Notes: a model not told the origin generated them from the sequence alone. Counted from the first letter of the stretch, positions 16,292 through 25,516 are shown. The stretch: DNA of 64,000 nt from Nitrospirota bacterium (GCA_030645475.1 JAUSMA010000065.1:90383-154382); one strand, 5' to 3'. Translations and numbers: made by a program.

Positions 16292-17372
16292 CGATAAAGA
16301 TAATAAAACAGAACCGGGGAGTGAGAAACGGAAAGCGGATGCCCGACTGGAGGGGAACATCCCGATGAGCCGTGATGTGACCACGGCGGCCATGCAGCTC
16401 GCAGGAGTTGGACTGCTGTTTTTTTTGATTCGTCCCGGTGTGCAACAGCTCACCGACGTCATTCGTCTGGGGTTGTCCAATTCATTCGATCGCGGAGTTC
16501 AGGCGAGTCTCACCATCGATCATATTCACTCCTTGGTCGTGCAAGTCTGTATGTCGACCATCCTGTTGCTCCTTCCGGTCTTGGGCGGCCTTGCGGTCGC
16601 AGGAGCCGGCGCCTCGCTTGCGCAGACGGGATTCATGTGGAAAACCTCATTTCCGTTCGACGCCTCGCGTTTGAATCCCATGTCGGGGTTTTCCCGACTG
16701 GTGTCGTTCCGTTCGCTCTCTGAGTTGATCAAAGCGCTGCTCAAAATTTCGGTCATTGCCGCCATCGGTATGTTCGTCCTCCGAGGGGAAATGGGCCGGC
16801 TCCCGGAACTCGTGGAATATGACATCTGGGGTCTGCTGACCGTCATGGGATGGCTGACCCTGAAAGTCTCCGCCTCGGTGACCGGCGCGTTCGTCGTCGT
16901 CGCAGGCGCCGACTATTTCTATCAACGGTTCGAGTGGGAACGTTCGTTGCGCATGTCCCATGCCGAAGTGAAGGAAGAACATCGCAGTTCGGAAGGCGAC
17001 CCGCAGATCAAGAGCCGCGTGCGGAGTATGCAGCGGGAGATGATGAAGAAACGGATGATGGCTGCAGTCCCGACCGCGGACGTCGTCGTGACTAACCCGA
17101 CGCACTTGGCCGTCGCGCTGAAATACGATACCGCGCGGCCAGGCGCTCCCATCGTCGTGGCCAAAGGAGCGGGCTTTCTCGCTGAGCGGATTCGAGAAGT
17201 GGCCAGGCAACATGGCGTATCGGTGATCGAGAATAAGTTTGTGGCCCGGACGCTCTACAAACTCGTAGAGGTCGGTAAGGAGATACCCTCCAATCTTTAT
17301 CTGGCGGTCGCAGAAATTCTGGCATTTGTCTATCGCACCCGCGGTTTCACGCCAAAACAGGCGCCTAGGTAA
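16284..17372 (+). CDS. flhB: Flagellar export switch protein FlhB
   Basis: The 362-residue protein has a hydrophilic start (ETEPGSEKRKADARLEG-like), four membrane helices and a cytoplasmic C-terminal domain. The autocleavage motif NPTH begins at N271 in VVTNPTHLAVALKYD. Cleavage there, together with FliK, switches export from rod/hook to filament substrates. The conserved linker VKEEHRSSEGDPQIKSRVRS precedes it. Length matches the family. flhA follows after 12 bases. Confidence 0.97.
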   Translation: MADDKDNKTEPGSEKRKADARLEGNIPMSRDVTTAAMQLAGVGLLFFLIRPGVQQLTDVIRLGLSNSFDRGVQASLTIDHIHSLVVQVCMSTILLLLPVLGGLAVAGAGASLAQTGFMWKTSFPFDASRLNPMSGFSRLVSFRSLSELIKALLKISVIAAIGMFVLRGEMGRLPELVEYDIWGLLTVMGWLTLKVSASVTGAFVVVAGADYFYQRFEWERSLRMSHAEVKEEHRSSEGDPQIKSRVRSMQREMMKKRMMAAVPTADVVVTNPTHLAVALKYDTARPGAPIVVAKGAGFLAERIREVARQHGVSVIENKFVARTLYKLVEVGKEIPSNLYLAVAEILAFVYRTRGFTPKQAPR

Positions 17373-17384
17373 GGTGTAAATTAT

Positions 17385-19511
17385 ATGGCTGCTCAAACCT
17401 CGATTCAGGCAACGCCTCCGATCCTCTCACCGCAGTCGATCATCAAACACCCGGACATTATGTTGTCTTTGGGTGTGGTGTCGGTGATCATGGTCATGCT
17501 GTTGCCGCTGCCGAGATTTCTTCTCGACCTCCTCCTGGCTTTCAACATTACCGTGTCGGTCATCATCCTGCTTGTGGGCTTGCAAGTGCGGAGGCCGATC
17601 GAATTCTCGGCGTTTCCGTCCGTGCTGCTGATGGTCACGCTCCTTCGTCTCGCGCTGAATATCGCCTCGACCCGTCTCATTCTGCTCCATGGCAACGAAG
17701 GAGCCGGAGCGGCGGGAGAGGTGATTCGGGCGTTCGGAAACTTCGTGGTCGGCGGAAACTACACGGTCGGCCTCGTAATCTTCGCGATTTTGGTCATCAT
17801 CAATTTTGTCGTCGTGACGAAAGGCGCCGGACGCGTGGCCGAAGTGGCCGCGCGGTTCACGTTGGACGCTATGCCCGGGAAGCAGATGAGTATCGATGCG
17901 GACTTGAATGCCGGGTTGATCAACGAGACGGAAGCGAGACGTCGACGCCGTGAAATTGCCGAAGAGGCCGATTTCTACGGATCGATGGACGGCGCCAGTA
18001 AGTTCGTGCGTGGCGATGCCACGGCGGCGGTCATCATCGTGTTCGTGAACATTTTGGGCGGATTGACGATCGGCGTCTTGCAGCAGGGCATGAGTCCCGG
18101 TCTGGCCGCGCAGACCTATACGTTGTTGACGGTGGGTGAGGGGCTGGTCGCACAGATCCCGGCGCTGATTGTGTCGACTGCAGCCGGCATCATTGTGACG
18201 CGCGCCGCGTCCGACGGCGACCTCGGCACCGATATTATGGGGCAAGTCCTGGTGTCGCCCAAAGCAGTGGGGACCGCCGCCGGGATTTTGCTGGCCCTCG
18301 GCCTGATTCCCGGCCTGCCCCACCTAGCATTTCTTGGCTTGGGTGGAGCCGCCGCCTATTTAGCCTACCGGCTCTCTCAACAGGGAGAGCAAGCGACGCA
18401 GTCAACGCCGGCCCCGGCTGCGGCTGCGGCTGCGGCTGCGAAATCTGAAGAGGCGGCATCTCACGTCGCTCCCCTCGACTTGATGGAAGTCCAGGTGGGC
18501 TATGGCCTTATCGGTATGGTTGAAGGCACGCATGGGACTGCCCTGCTGGAACGTATCAAAGGTCTGCGGAAACAGTTTGCCGAGACGATGGGCTTTCTCC
18601 TGCCGCCGATCCATATTCGCGACAATCTGCAACTCCGTCCCAACGAGTATGCCGTCATGCTAAAGGGGGTGGAATTGTCGAAATCCGAGGTGCTGCCGTC
18701 GCACGTCCTGGCGATCGATCCAGGGACAGCTCAGCGAGGCGCCATCCAGGGTGTGGCGACCAAGGAGCCAGCGTTCGGGTTGCCCGCATTATGGGTGCCG
18801 GAGTCGATGCGTGAACAAGCGCAATTGGCCGGTTATACCGTTGTCGATGCCAGCTCGGCCATCGCGACCCATCTGTCTGAAATCATCAAACGTCATGGAC
18901 ATGAACTATTGGGCCGTCAAGAGGTACAGGCGTTGCTGGACGAGACGGCCAAGGCGCATCCCAGACTCGTCGAAGAATTGATTCCCACGTTACTGCCCTT
19001 GGGCTCGGTGGTGCGCATTCTGGGGAACTTGCTGCGTGAAGGGATTCCAATCCGCGATCTGCGTTCCGTCCTTGAAGCGATTGCCGATCATGCAAGCTCG
19101 ACAAAAGATCCTGAATTACTCACAGAAATTGCGCGGCAGGCGTTGTCACGAACCATTACGCGCCAGCATCAAGCTCCGGACGGCACGTTGCCTGTCATCA
19201 CATTGGATCCGCGTTTAGATCGGTCGCTCAGTGAACAGGTCGCGGCGCTTCCGCAGGGGGGCGTGCTGAATCTGGATCCTGGTACCTCCCAGAAGTTATT
19301 GACGGCGTTGAAACAGGCGGCGGAACGGGTCGCGGCGCGTGGCCAGCAGCCGGTAGTGCTCTGCTCCCCGGCGTTGCGGCGCCATATCCGCCGCTTGACC
19401 GATCGGATTCTGCGCACGGTGCCGGTGCTGGGTCTCAATGAAATCGATGCAATGGTCCAGCTTCAATCGCTGGATACGATCAGGTTGGATGTCGAACTCC
19501 CACGATTGTGA
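17385..19511 (+). CDS. flhA: Flagellar export apparatus protein FlhA
   Basis: The 708-residue protein has about eight N-terminal membrane helices and the FHIPEP-type region (SIDADLNAGLINETEARRRR near 165-185). A cytoplasmic C-terminal domain starts with MEVQVGYGLIGMV at about 366. The linker near residues 335-365 contains a run of alanines encoded by a hexanucleotide repeat. FlhA docks late-export chaperones and energises export. Immediately followed by flhF after 8 bases. Confidence 0.97.
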   Translation: MAAQTSIQATPPILSPQSIIKHPDIMLSLGVVSVIMVMLLPLPRFLLDLLLAFNITVSVIILLVGLQVRRPIEFSAFPSVLLMVTLLRLALNIASTRLILLHGNEGAGAAGEVIRAFGNFVVGGNYTVGLVIFAILVIINFVVVTKGAGRVAEVAARFTLDAMPGKQMSIDADLNAGLINETEARRRRREIAEEADFYGSMDGASKFVRGDATAAVIIVFVNILGGLTIGVLQQGMSPGLAAQTYTLLTVGEGLVAQIPALIVSTAAGIIVTRAASDGDLGTDIMGQVLVSPKAVGTAAGILLALGLIPGLPHLAFLGLGGAAAYLAYRLSQQGEQATQSTPAPAAAAAAAAKSEEAASHVAPLDLMEVQVGYGLIGMVEGTHGTALLERIKGLRKQFAETMGFLLPPIHIRDNLQLRPNEYAVMLKGVELSKSEVLPSHVLAIDPGTAQRGAIQGVATKEPAFGLPALWVPESMREQAQLAGYTVVDASSAIATHLSEIIKRHGHELLGRQEVQALLDETAKAHPRLVEELIPTLLPLGSVVRILGNLLREGIPIRDLRSVLEAIADHASSTKDPELLTEIARQALSRTITRQHQAPDGTLPVITLDPRLDRSLSEQVAALPQGGVLNLDPGTSQKLLTALKQAAERVAARGQQPVVLCSPALRRHIRRLTDRILRTVPVLGLNEIDAMVQLQSLDTIRLDVELPRL
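18416..18439 (+). repeat. (GGCTGC)4 microsatellite in flhA
   Basis: Four perfect tandem GGCTGC units encode the alanine run in the linker between the membrane and cytoplasmic halves of FlhA. Because the unit is six bases, copy-number change would lengthen or shorten the linker by two residues without a frameshift. Confidence 0.8.
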
Positions 19512-19519
19512 GGTGAGCC

Positions 19520-20878
19520 ATGAAAGTGAAGTTGTTTCATGCTGAAACCATGCACGAGGCCATCCGCGACATTAAGGCAGAGCTGGGGCCTGATGCCATT
19601 ATCTTGTCGACGAAACGCGTACGCCAGGGGAGCTTGCCCTTTGGATTATTTGGTAAACCGTTGCTGGAGGTAACCGCGGCGACCGATCGCGACGCGAAGG
19701 AATTCGCGCCGATCCCTCAGCCGACTGTCCCGGTACAACGGCAGGAAGCGCGGCCGGTGACGCCTACCCCTCCTGCGGCACCGGAGCCCGCTCCTCTGTT
19801 TCAGGATACCCTGAGCGCCTTACTCCGTCGTTCCGCCACGACCCAACCCAGTGTCCAGTCGGCCCCTGTGCCGTCACCGGTTGTGTCTCCGCGCGTTAAG
19901 TCGACGGAACGAGTATATCGGTTGAAGCAGGATCTCCAAGAGCTGCATCAGCGCCTGACGACGTCGTTGCCCGATGCCGCGCCGACTGGTGGCGCAGGAT
20001 TTCCCGTTCCCATTGCCCGGGCCTGCCGTCAGTTGATCGCCCAAGGCCTGCGCCCGGCCAGCGCCGAGAATCTCTGTCTTGCGCTTCGCCGACGGCTTGC
20101 GTCGGAGACGACCCTGACAGATGGCGATATTCAGGAGACGCTGCATCGGCTCCTTGAGGAGGCCATTCGGGTCAGCGGGCCGCTCTTGAGCCCGGGGGAC
20201 AATTACAATGTCGCCATGTTTGTCGGCCCGAGCGGAGTCGGCAAGACCACGGCGATCGTGAAGCTCGCGACACATTACCGTCTGGAGGAGCACAAATCAG
20301 TTGTATTGATCACCTTGGATACCTGCCGTACGGCGGCGGTCGAACATCTTCGCATGTATGCCGATGTATTAGGCGTGACGCTTGAGACCGCGCAGACTAC
20401 GGCTGACGTGATGGATGGCATCCGCCGTCATCGCGAGGCCAATCTTATTCTTATCGATACCCCGGGGTTTGGCGCGAATGAGACGGCGCGGTTGGCTCAT
20501 CTTGGCGGGCTGAAAGACTCGTACGGCCCGATCGAGACACATCTCGTCCTCTCCGCCTGCACCAGGATGCAGGATCTCCGTCGCACGGTGGCACGGTATG
20601 ACGTCTGTGCGCCGACCCGTCTACTCTTTACCAAGCTAGACGAGACAGCTGAATACGGAAATCTCTTCGAACTGGCCTACCAGACGACCTTGCCCCTCTC
20701 GTATTGGGGGATTGGTCAACAAGTGCCGGAAGATCTCGAGCTGGCGCAACCGGGACGGTTGGCCGATCTGTTGCTCGAACGTGGTTCTGTTCACGTCACA
20801 TCACCAGGCCTCTCGTCACCCCGTGGATGCGACATGCTCGCTTCCGTCGGCGGCACGACGCCACAACACGCGCAGTAG
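19520..20878 (+). CDS. flhF: Flagellar biosynthesis GTPase FlhF
   Basis: The 452-residue protein starts MKVKLFHAETMHEAIRDIKA (the FlhF basic domain). A Pro-rich linker (about 70-125) and an SRP-type NG domain follow: G1 VGPSGVGKTT at about 235-244, LDTCRTAAVEHL, LIDTPGFG at about 313-320, and FTKLDETAEYGN. FlhF marks the cell pole for flagellum assembly and is controlled by FlhG, encoded next. The C-terminal tail after GVHV-like positions is variable. Confidence 0.97.
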   Translation: MKVKLFHAETMHEAIRDIKAELGPDAIILSTKRVRQGSLPFGLFGKPLLEVTAATDRDAKEFAPIPQPTVPVQRQEARPVTPTPPAAPEPAPLFQDTLSALLRRSATTQPSVQSAPVPSPVVSPRVKSTERVYRLKQDLQELHQRLTTSLPDAAPTGGAGFPVPIARACRQLIAQGLRPASAENLCLALRRRLASETTLTDGDIQETLHRLLEEAIRVSGPLLSPGDNYNVAMFVGPSGVGKTTAIVKLATHYRLEEHKSVVLITLDTCRTAAVEHLRMYADVLGVTLETAQTTADVMDGIRRHREANLILIDTPGFGANETARLAHLGGLKDSYGPIETHLVLSACTRMQDLRRTVARYDVCAPTRLLFTKLDETAEYGNLFELAYQTTLPLSYWGIGQQVPEDLELAQPGRLADLLLERGSVHVTSPGLSSPRGCDMLASVGGTTPQHAQ

Positions 20879-20890
20879 GGAGGCTCCCGC

Positions 20891-21751
20891 ATGAAGTATC
20901 TGCTGAGTACAAAGGACACCGCGAAACCGATGGTCGGTCGTGAAAGTTCATACACCCATGTGATTACGGTTACGAGCGGAAAGGGCGGGGTTGGGAAGAC
21001 CAATGTCGTGGCCAATCTTGCCGTGGCATTGTCGCGAGCCGGCAAAGAAGTACTAGTGCTTGATGCTGATTTGGGATTGGGCAATATCGATGTGCTCTTG
21101 GGGCTGGTGCCCCGGTATACGTTGGAGCATGTGCTGGCCGGTTCCCACCACTTGTCCGATATCGTCATTCCCGGTCCCGCCGGCATCCAGGTGCTGCCGG
21201 CAAGCTCCGGCCTGCCACAACTCACATCCTTAAGCGACGCGCAGCAACTGCTGCTGCAAAGCGAGCTGGAAGAGGTGGCGAAAACGGTGGACGTGCTGTT
21301 GATCGATACCGGAGCAGGGATTTCTCCCAATGTGACCTATTTTGCCTCTGCGGCGCAGGAAACGGTCGTCGTGATTTCGCCGGAACCGACGTCCCTGACT
21401 GACGCCTATGCGCTCATCAAAGTCCTGTGCCGGCAGCATCGGGAACGCCGATTTAAAGTGTTGGTCAACATGGTGAAGAGTCAGCGCGACGCGACGCAGA
21501 CCTTCCGGAAGCTTGATGCGGCCGCGGATCGTTTCCTGCATATCAATTTGGAGTACATGGGGTATATCCCGTTCGATGATTACCTGCCGATGGCGGTTCT
21601 TCAGCAGAAGGCGGTGACAGAGTGTTTTCCTCATTCGCCCGCCAGTCGAGCGTTCGTCCAGCTTGCGGGGCAGATCGCAGAATGGCCAGTTCCTCAACTT
21701 CCGAAGAGTACCGTGCAGTTCTTGTGGCGCCAATTGATCCACACGGCCTAG
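20891..21751 (+). CDS. flhG: MinD-like ATPase FlhG (FleN), flagellar number regulator
   Basis: The 286-residue protein has the deviant Walker A motif TSGKGGVGKTN at about residues 29-39, the VLVLDADLGLGNIDVLLGL segment, and VDVLLIDTGAGIS. This is the ParA/MinD fold of FlhG/FleN, which limits flagellar number and acts on FlhF. The N-terminal extension before the ATPase is only about 20 residues and shows no clear DQAxxLR motif, which in other FlhG proteins stimulates FlhF. It starts 12 bases after flhF. Confidence 0.96.
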   Translation: MKYLLSTKDTAKPMVGRESSYTHVITVTSGKGGVGKTNVVANLAVALSRAGKEVLVLDADLGLGNIDVLLGLVPRYTLEHVLAGSHHLSDIVIPGPAGIQVLPASSGLPQLTSLSDAQQLLLQSELEEVAKTVDVLLIDTGAGISPNVTYFASAAQETVVVISPEPTSLTDAYALIKVLCRQHRERRFKVLVNMVKSQRDATQTFRKLDAAADRFLHINLEYMGYIPFDDYLPMAVLQQKAVTECFPHSPASRAFVQLAGQIAEWPVPQLPKSTVQFLWRQLIHTA

Positions 21752-21790
21752 AGGTAGGTCCATGGTGATACGAACACAGAAAGCATACTG

Positions 21791-22543
21791 ATGATGAACA
21801 ATATTGCGACACAACCAAGCCCAGCGGTCGGCCCCGCGCTCGAAGCGCAACGCGAACGGATCATTAAAGAGTTCGCGCATATCGTGAAAGCGATGGCCCA
21901 TCGTCTGGCCTTCCGACTGCCTGCCTATATGGATGCGGAAGACCTCGTGTCGGTCGGCGTCATTGGATTGATGGATGCGATGGACAAGTATGACCCCACT
22001 CGGGAGGCCAAGTTTAAAACCTATGCCGAGTTTCGCATTCGGGGGGCCATGCTGGATGAAATTCGCTCCATGGACTGGATCCCTCGTTCGGTGCATGAGC
22101 GGGTTTCGTTGTTACAGCGCACGCATACCGAGTTGATGAACAGGCTCGGCCGGCCTCCGACGGATGAGGAAGTGGCGACAGAATTAAAGATGACGCAAGC
22201 CGAACTCGACGAGTTTCTGTCGCGCGCCCGTGGCGCTGTCCTGGTGAGCCTGGACGATATTCAGGTCAACGAGCCGAACGGACAGAAGATTCTCACGATG
22301 CTCGCCGACACGCACCAACCCGATGCACTCGCGACGATTCTCGGTGAGCGGGAACGGACGGCGGTGACGAATGCGATTCAGCAATTGCCGGAGAAGGAAC
22401 GTCTCGTGCTCACGCTGTACTACTACGAAGAATTGACGATGAAGGAAATCGGCCGCGTGTTGAAAGTCACGGAATCTCGCGTCTGTCAGATCCATACCAA
22501 AGCGGTTTTGCACCTCAAGGGAAGCCTGCACGTGCTGCAATGA
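21791..22543 (+). CDS. fliA: Flagellar sigma factor FliA (sigma-28)
   Basis: The 250-residue protein has sigma region 2 (DAEDLVSVGVIGLMDAMDKY, FKTYAEFRIRGAMLDEIRSM, DWIPRSVHE) and region 4 (LPEKERLVLTLYYYEELTMK, EIGRVLKVTESRVCQIH). This is the FliA/WhiG class. It directs filament, chaperone and chemotaxis genes and is held by FlgM, encoded at 28953. Sites matching its consensus occur before csrA, both HD-GYP genes, fliC and fliD. The gene ends the export operon. Confidence 0.97.
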   Translation: MMNNIATQPSPAVGPALEAQRERIIKEFAHIVKAMAHRLAFRLPAYMDAEDLVSVGVIGLMDAMDKYDPTREAKFKTYAEFRIRGAMLDEIRSMDWIPRSVHERVSLLQRTHTELMNRLGRPPTDEEVATELKMTQAELDEFLSRARGAVLVSLDDIQVNEPNGQKILTMLADTHQPDALATILGERERTAVTNAIQQLPEKERLVLTLYYYEELTMKEIGRVLKVTESRVCQIHTKAVLHLKGSLHVLQ

Positions 22544-22729
22544 GTGCGCGGGATTCCGCTCCCCTGAGCCCGACCACAGGGATGTTCCTGCCGTGGCGGG
22601 GGGGAGCCGTGGAGCTCGTTTGACGCTGCTGCTGCTCGTTGTTCTGTGTCCCTCCATCCTCAAGTCTTTCCTGCCACCAACCGAAACAGTCAGTGGTAAA
22701 TCTCTCACATTGACTGGTTCCGGAAATCC

Positions 22730-23509
22730 GTGACGACCCTCATGGTACATGAGCGTGCATACATTGGATTCTTCTCTATGGCCTTGAATGCCATGATGTC
22801 AGGCGCGGGAGACGCCACAATGGCGCTGTCTCTTCTTCCGAGTCTCATCGGACTCTGCCTGCTCGGTCTCCTGATCGTTGGGGGCCTGTGGTTCAGGAGG
22901 CTTCGTCCGCATGGATTCCGCCGGAACGCGTCTAGGGACAGTGGCTCTGAGGTGGCGGCCTATGATTACGTGACAGGGTTACCCACCAGGCGATTATTTG
23001 AAACCTTACTCGATCAAGCGGTCGGTCGCGCGGCTAAAACCGGTCGCCCACTCACGGTGCTCGTGGTGGAGCTGGAACATTTCCGGATGGTGGCAGAGAG
23101 TCAAGGTCAGGCTAATAGTAATGCACTCGTACGTGTACAGGCTGCGAGGGTAAAGGGTGTTCTGCGTTCGATGGACACGGTCGCGCGGCTGACGCCGGAG
23201 CAATTCGCCGTGATTGCCGACAATTTCACGTCCCATCAAGAGGTGTCGGCGATTGTGGAAAAACTCCAGGCCACGGTCGGGCTGCCTCTTACCTTGGACG
23301 GCCATGAGTTCTTCCTGACGTGCCGCATCGGCATCGCACGGTATCCGGATGATGCGACGGAACAGGAGGGCTTGATCTCACAGGCTCTGCAGGCCGTGAA
23401 ACATGCAAAATCCCATGGGCAGGCCGTACGGTTTTCCTCACCAGAGACCCATGCAAAGGCTCATGAGCCTGCGCAGCCAGCGACCTCGTTCGCCGATCTT
23501 CTTCCGTAA
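22730..23509 (+). CDS. Membrane protein with degenerate GGDEF domain
   Basis: The 259-residue protein has a membrane segment at about residues 34-53 (LPSLIGLCLLGLLIVGGLWF) followed by a GGDEF-like domain (YDYVTGLPTRRLFETLLDQA through residue about 240). The catalytic signature that should read GGDEF is TPEQF (in ARLTPEQFAVIA), and the metal-binding Asp of the first motif is changed (VVELEHFR). It is therefore unlikely to make c-di-GMP and may be a structural or signalling partner. The GTG start has no strong ribosome binding site; ATG 22742 is an alternative. Its place after fliA suggests a motility role. Confidence 0.75.
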   Translation: MTTLMVHERAYIGFFSMALNAMMSGAGDATMALSLLPSLIGLCLLGLLIVGGLWFRRLRPHGFRRNASRDSGSEVAAYDYVTGLPTRRLFETLLDQAVGRAAKTGRPLTVLVVELEHFRMVAESQGQANSNALVRVQAARVKGVLRSMDTVARLTPEQFAVIADNFTSHQEVSAIVEKLQATVGLPLTLDGHEFFLTCRIGIARYPDDATEQEGLISQALQAVKHAKSHGQAVRFSSPETHAKAHEPAQPATSFADLLP

Positions 23510-23747
23510 TCTTCCGAATCTCAGAGCGCCTTCCAACCTCAGTACTCGAATATCCCGGCACCTCATTCTTGCCCTGTTCGACCAGCGATATTTTTCCTAC
23601 TCCGGCAGCTTCTTCCTAGTCCGTTGTGCCCCTGCTCATTTCCCCCACTCGATCACCGATCGATAGAGATTACCGGTGCGGCTCAGTTGCCTGCTGATTT
23701 CAGCATTTTCACATGGACGGTCCGGCTCTTATTCGTGGTGTCAGCCT

Positions 23748-23762
23748 TGGCATGCATGTTGC
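23748..23762 (+). promoter_or_regulatory. Sigma-54 (RpoN) -24/-12 promoter for the flgF operon
   Basis: TGGCATGCATGTTGC matches TGGCACG-N4-TTGC at all but one defined position, with GG and GC correctly spaced. It ends 40 bases before the flgF ATG, the same geometry as the site before fliL. The rest of the gap 23510-23802 holds no gene I can support. Confidence 0.75.
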
Positions 23763-23802
23763 GATATGACCTGGCGTCAACGCCACGCAAGGAGCAACAG
23801 CG

Positions 23803-24573
23803 ATGAATCGAGCGATCTATCCCATTCTTTCCGGCGCAGTAGCACAAGAACGTCAGATGCAGGTGTTCGCCAATAATATGGCGAACGTCAATACGTCGGG
23901 ATTCAAACAGGACGATCAGGGCTTTACCTCCGTCATGGGCCGTGCGCAGGTGTCTGGGTCGGCGTTGGCCAATCCAGCCGGGTTCGGCCAGCAAGTTGGT
24001 GTGCGGCCGGCTGGTTCAGCCGAGCGGGTATTTGTGAAGACCAATGCCGTGCATACCTCGTTCGAGCCAGGTCGTATCAGGATCACCGGCAATCCATTGG
24101 ACATGGCGATTACAGGAAAAGGATTTTTCGAGGTGAAGACGCCTCAAGGGCTTCGCTATACCAGGGACGGCATGCTCTCTCTTGATGGGCAGGGACGGCT
24201 GGTGACCAATCTCGGGCATCCTGTGATGGGCACGAGAGGAGAAATTAAAGTTCCCTCGGGCAGCATTCAAGTCACGAAAGAGGGGGCGATCCATGTCGAT
24301 GGCAAACCGGTCGCGACGATCAAGGTCATGGAGTTTCCGGAGGACCGTATGCCGGAGAAACATCTCGATGGGTTTATGGACGCGGGAAACGGGAAAGTGA
24401 TGAAGAACCCGGACATTCAAGGCGGGCATATCGAAGAGTCGAACGTCAGTTCGATCGGTGAGATGGTCAAGATGATCCAGGGGATGCGGAATTATGAATC
24501 CAGTCAAAAACTGATTCAGACCATCGATCGCATGGCGGAAATCGCCATTCAGGACGTCGGGAAAGTGCTGTAA
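23803..24573 (+). CDS. flgF: Flagellar basal-body rod protein FlgF
   Basis: The 256-residue protein opens with the rod signature (LSGAVAQERQMQVFANNMAN, VNTSGFKQ). It has the FlgE/F/G central motif NPLDMAITGKGFFEVKTPQG and a C-terminal EESNVSSIGEMVKMIQGMRN helix. It precedes flgG, as usual, and is the proximal/distal rod transition protein. A GCAAGGAGCAAC ribosome binding site is present. Paralogy with FlgG makes the F/G split depend on order and length. Confidence 0.93.
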   Translation: MNRAIYPILSGAVAQERQMQVFANNMANVNTSGFKQDDQGFTSVMGRAQVSGSALANPAGFGQQVGVRPAGSAERVFVKTNAVHTSFEPGRIRITGNPLDMAITGKGFFEVKTPQGLRYTRDGMLSLDGQGRLVTNLGHPVMGTRGEIKVPSGSIQVTKEGAIHVDGKPVATIKVMEFPEDRMPEKHLDGFMDAGNGKVMKNPDIQGGHIEESNVSSIGEMVKMIQGMRNYESSQKLIQTIDRMAEIAIQDVGKVL

Positions 24574-24579
24574 AACGAA

Positions 24580-24676
24580 GAGCTAATAGCCAATGGCGTA
24601 TAGCTGATGGCAAGAGGGAAGATTCACCGGATGATGTGACGTATCGTGCCATTCGCGATTAGCTATCAGCTCTTAG
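24580..24676 (+). repeat. Intercistronic hairpin between flgF and flgG
   Basis: GAGCTAATAGCCAATGGC near the left end pairs imperfectly with GCCATTCGCGATTAGC and AGCTC at the right end. The words GCTAAT, AGCC and ATAGCTG recur in similar spacers, for example at 63886-63972. No T-tract follows and flgG begins 14 bases later, so this is likely a spacer element rather than a terminator. Confidence 0.45.
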
Positions 24677-24689
24677 CAGGGAGGATTTT

Positions 24690-25481
24690 ATGATTCGAGC
24701 CATGTGGACGGCGGCGACGGGAATGACCGCTCAGCAACTCAACGTGGATACGATTGCGCACAACCTGGCGAACGTCAATACCAATGCGTTCAAGCGCAGC
24801 CGGGCGGAGTTTTCAGATTTGATGTATCAAGCCACCCGGCTTCCTGGAACGAATGCCTCGAACATCGGCGTCTTCCCGGTCGGTATCCAGGTCGGCGGAG
24901 GCGTTCGTCCCGTCACCGTGGCCAAAGAATGGGTGCAGGGCAACATGCGTCAGACCGGCAACGAGTTGGACCTTGCCATCGATGGAGCAGGGTTTTTCCA
25001 GGTGCAGCGCTCCGACGGCACGATCATGTATACCCGCAACGGTTCGTTCAAACGGGACAACGTCGGAAACTTAGTGACGGGTGACGGAGATCTGCTCAAT
25101 CCGGTCATCACCATTCCCTCCGGTGTCCTCAAGCTCGACATCGGCCAGGACGGGACCGTGTCGGTGCAGTTGCCCGGTGTGACGCAGGCCTCGCAGATCG
25201 GTCAGATCCAGCTCACCAAGTTCGACAATCCGTCTGGCCTCGTGGCGATGGGAAACAATCTGTTCCTAGACAGCTTCGCGTCCGGTCCTCCACTCCAGGG
25301 AACAGGCGGATTCTCTACGGGATTCGGCACCGTGCAGCAGGGGTTCCTGGAAAGTTCGAACGTCAATTTGGCGGAAGAAATGGTCAACATGATCATCGCG
25401 CAACGGAGCTATGAGATCAACTCGAAGACCATTCAGGCGTCGGACGAAATGATGTCCATTGCGAACAACCTTAGACGGTAA
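24690..25481 (+). CDS. flgG: Flagellar distal rod protein FlgG
   Basis: The 263-residue protein matches FlgG: MIRAMWTAATGMTAQQLNVD, the NLANVNTNAFKRSRAEFSDL rod motif, ELDLAIDGAGFFQVQ, and a C-terminal ESSNVNLAEEMVNMIIAQRS helix. It polymerises into the distal rod that crosses the peptidoglycan and outer membrane, inside the FlgI and FlgH rings encoded downstream. A GGGAGGATTTT ribosome binding site precedes the ATG. Confidence 0.97.
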   Translation: MIRAMWTAATGMTAQQLNVDTIAHNLANVNTNAFKRSRAEFSDLMYQATRLPGTNASNIGVFPVGIQVGGGVRPVTVAKEWVQGNMRQTGNELDLAIDGAGFFQVQRSDGTIMYTRNGSFKRDNVGNLVTGDGDLLNPVITIPSGVLKLDIGQDGTVSVQLPGVTQASQIGQIQLTKFDNPSGLVAMGNNLFLDSFASGPPLQGTGGFSTGFGTVQQGFLESSNVNLAEEMVNMIIAQRSYEINSKTIQASDEMMSIANNLRR

Positions 25482-25516
25482 GCCGGTTCGCCTGTAACGG
25501 ACAAAGGAGTGTTCAT

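Noticed and set aside
17427..18323. Minus-strand open frame opposite flhA
   Set aside because: It is extremely rich in His, Asp, Gln and Arg, as expected from the reverse of hydrophobic membrane codons, and has no ribosome binding site.
22544..22729. Terminator after fliA
   Set aside because: GC-rich words GCTCCCC and GGGGAGC could pair weakly, but the stem is short and poorly matched, so I did not list it.
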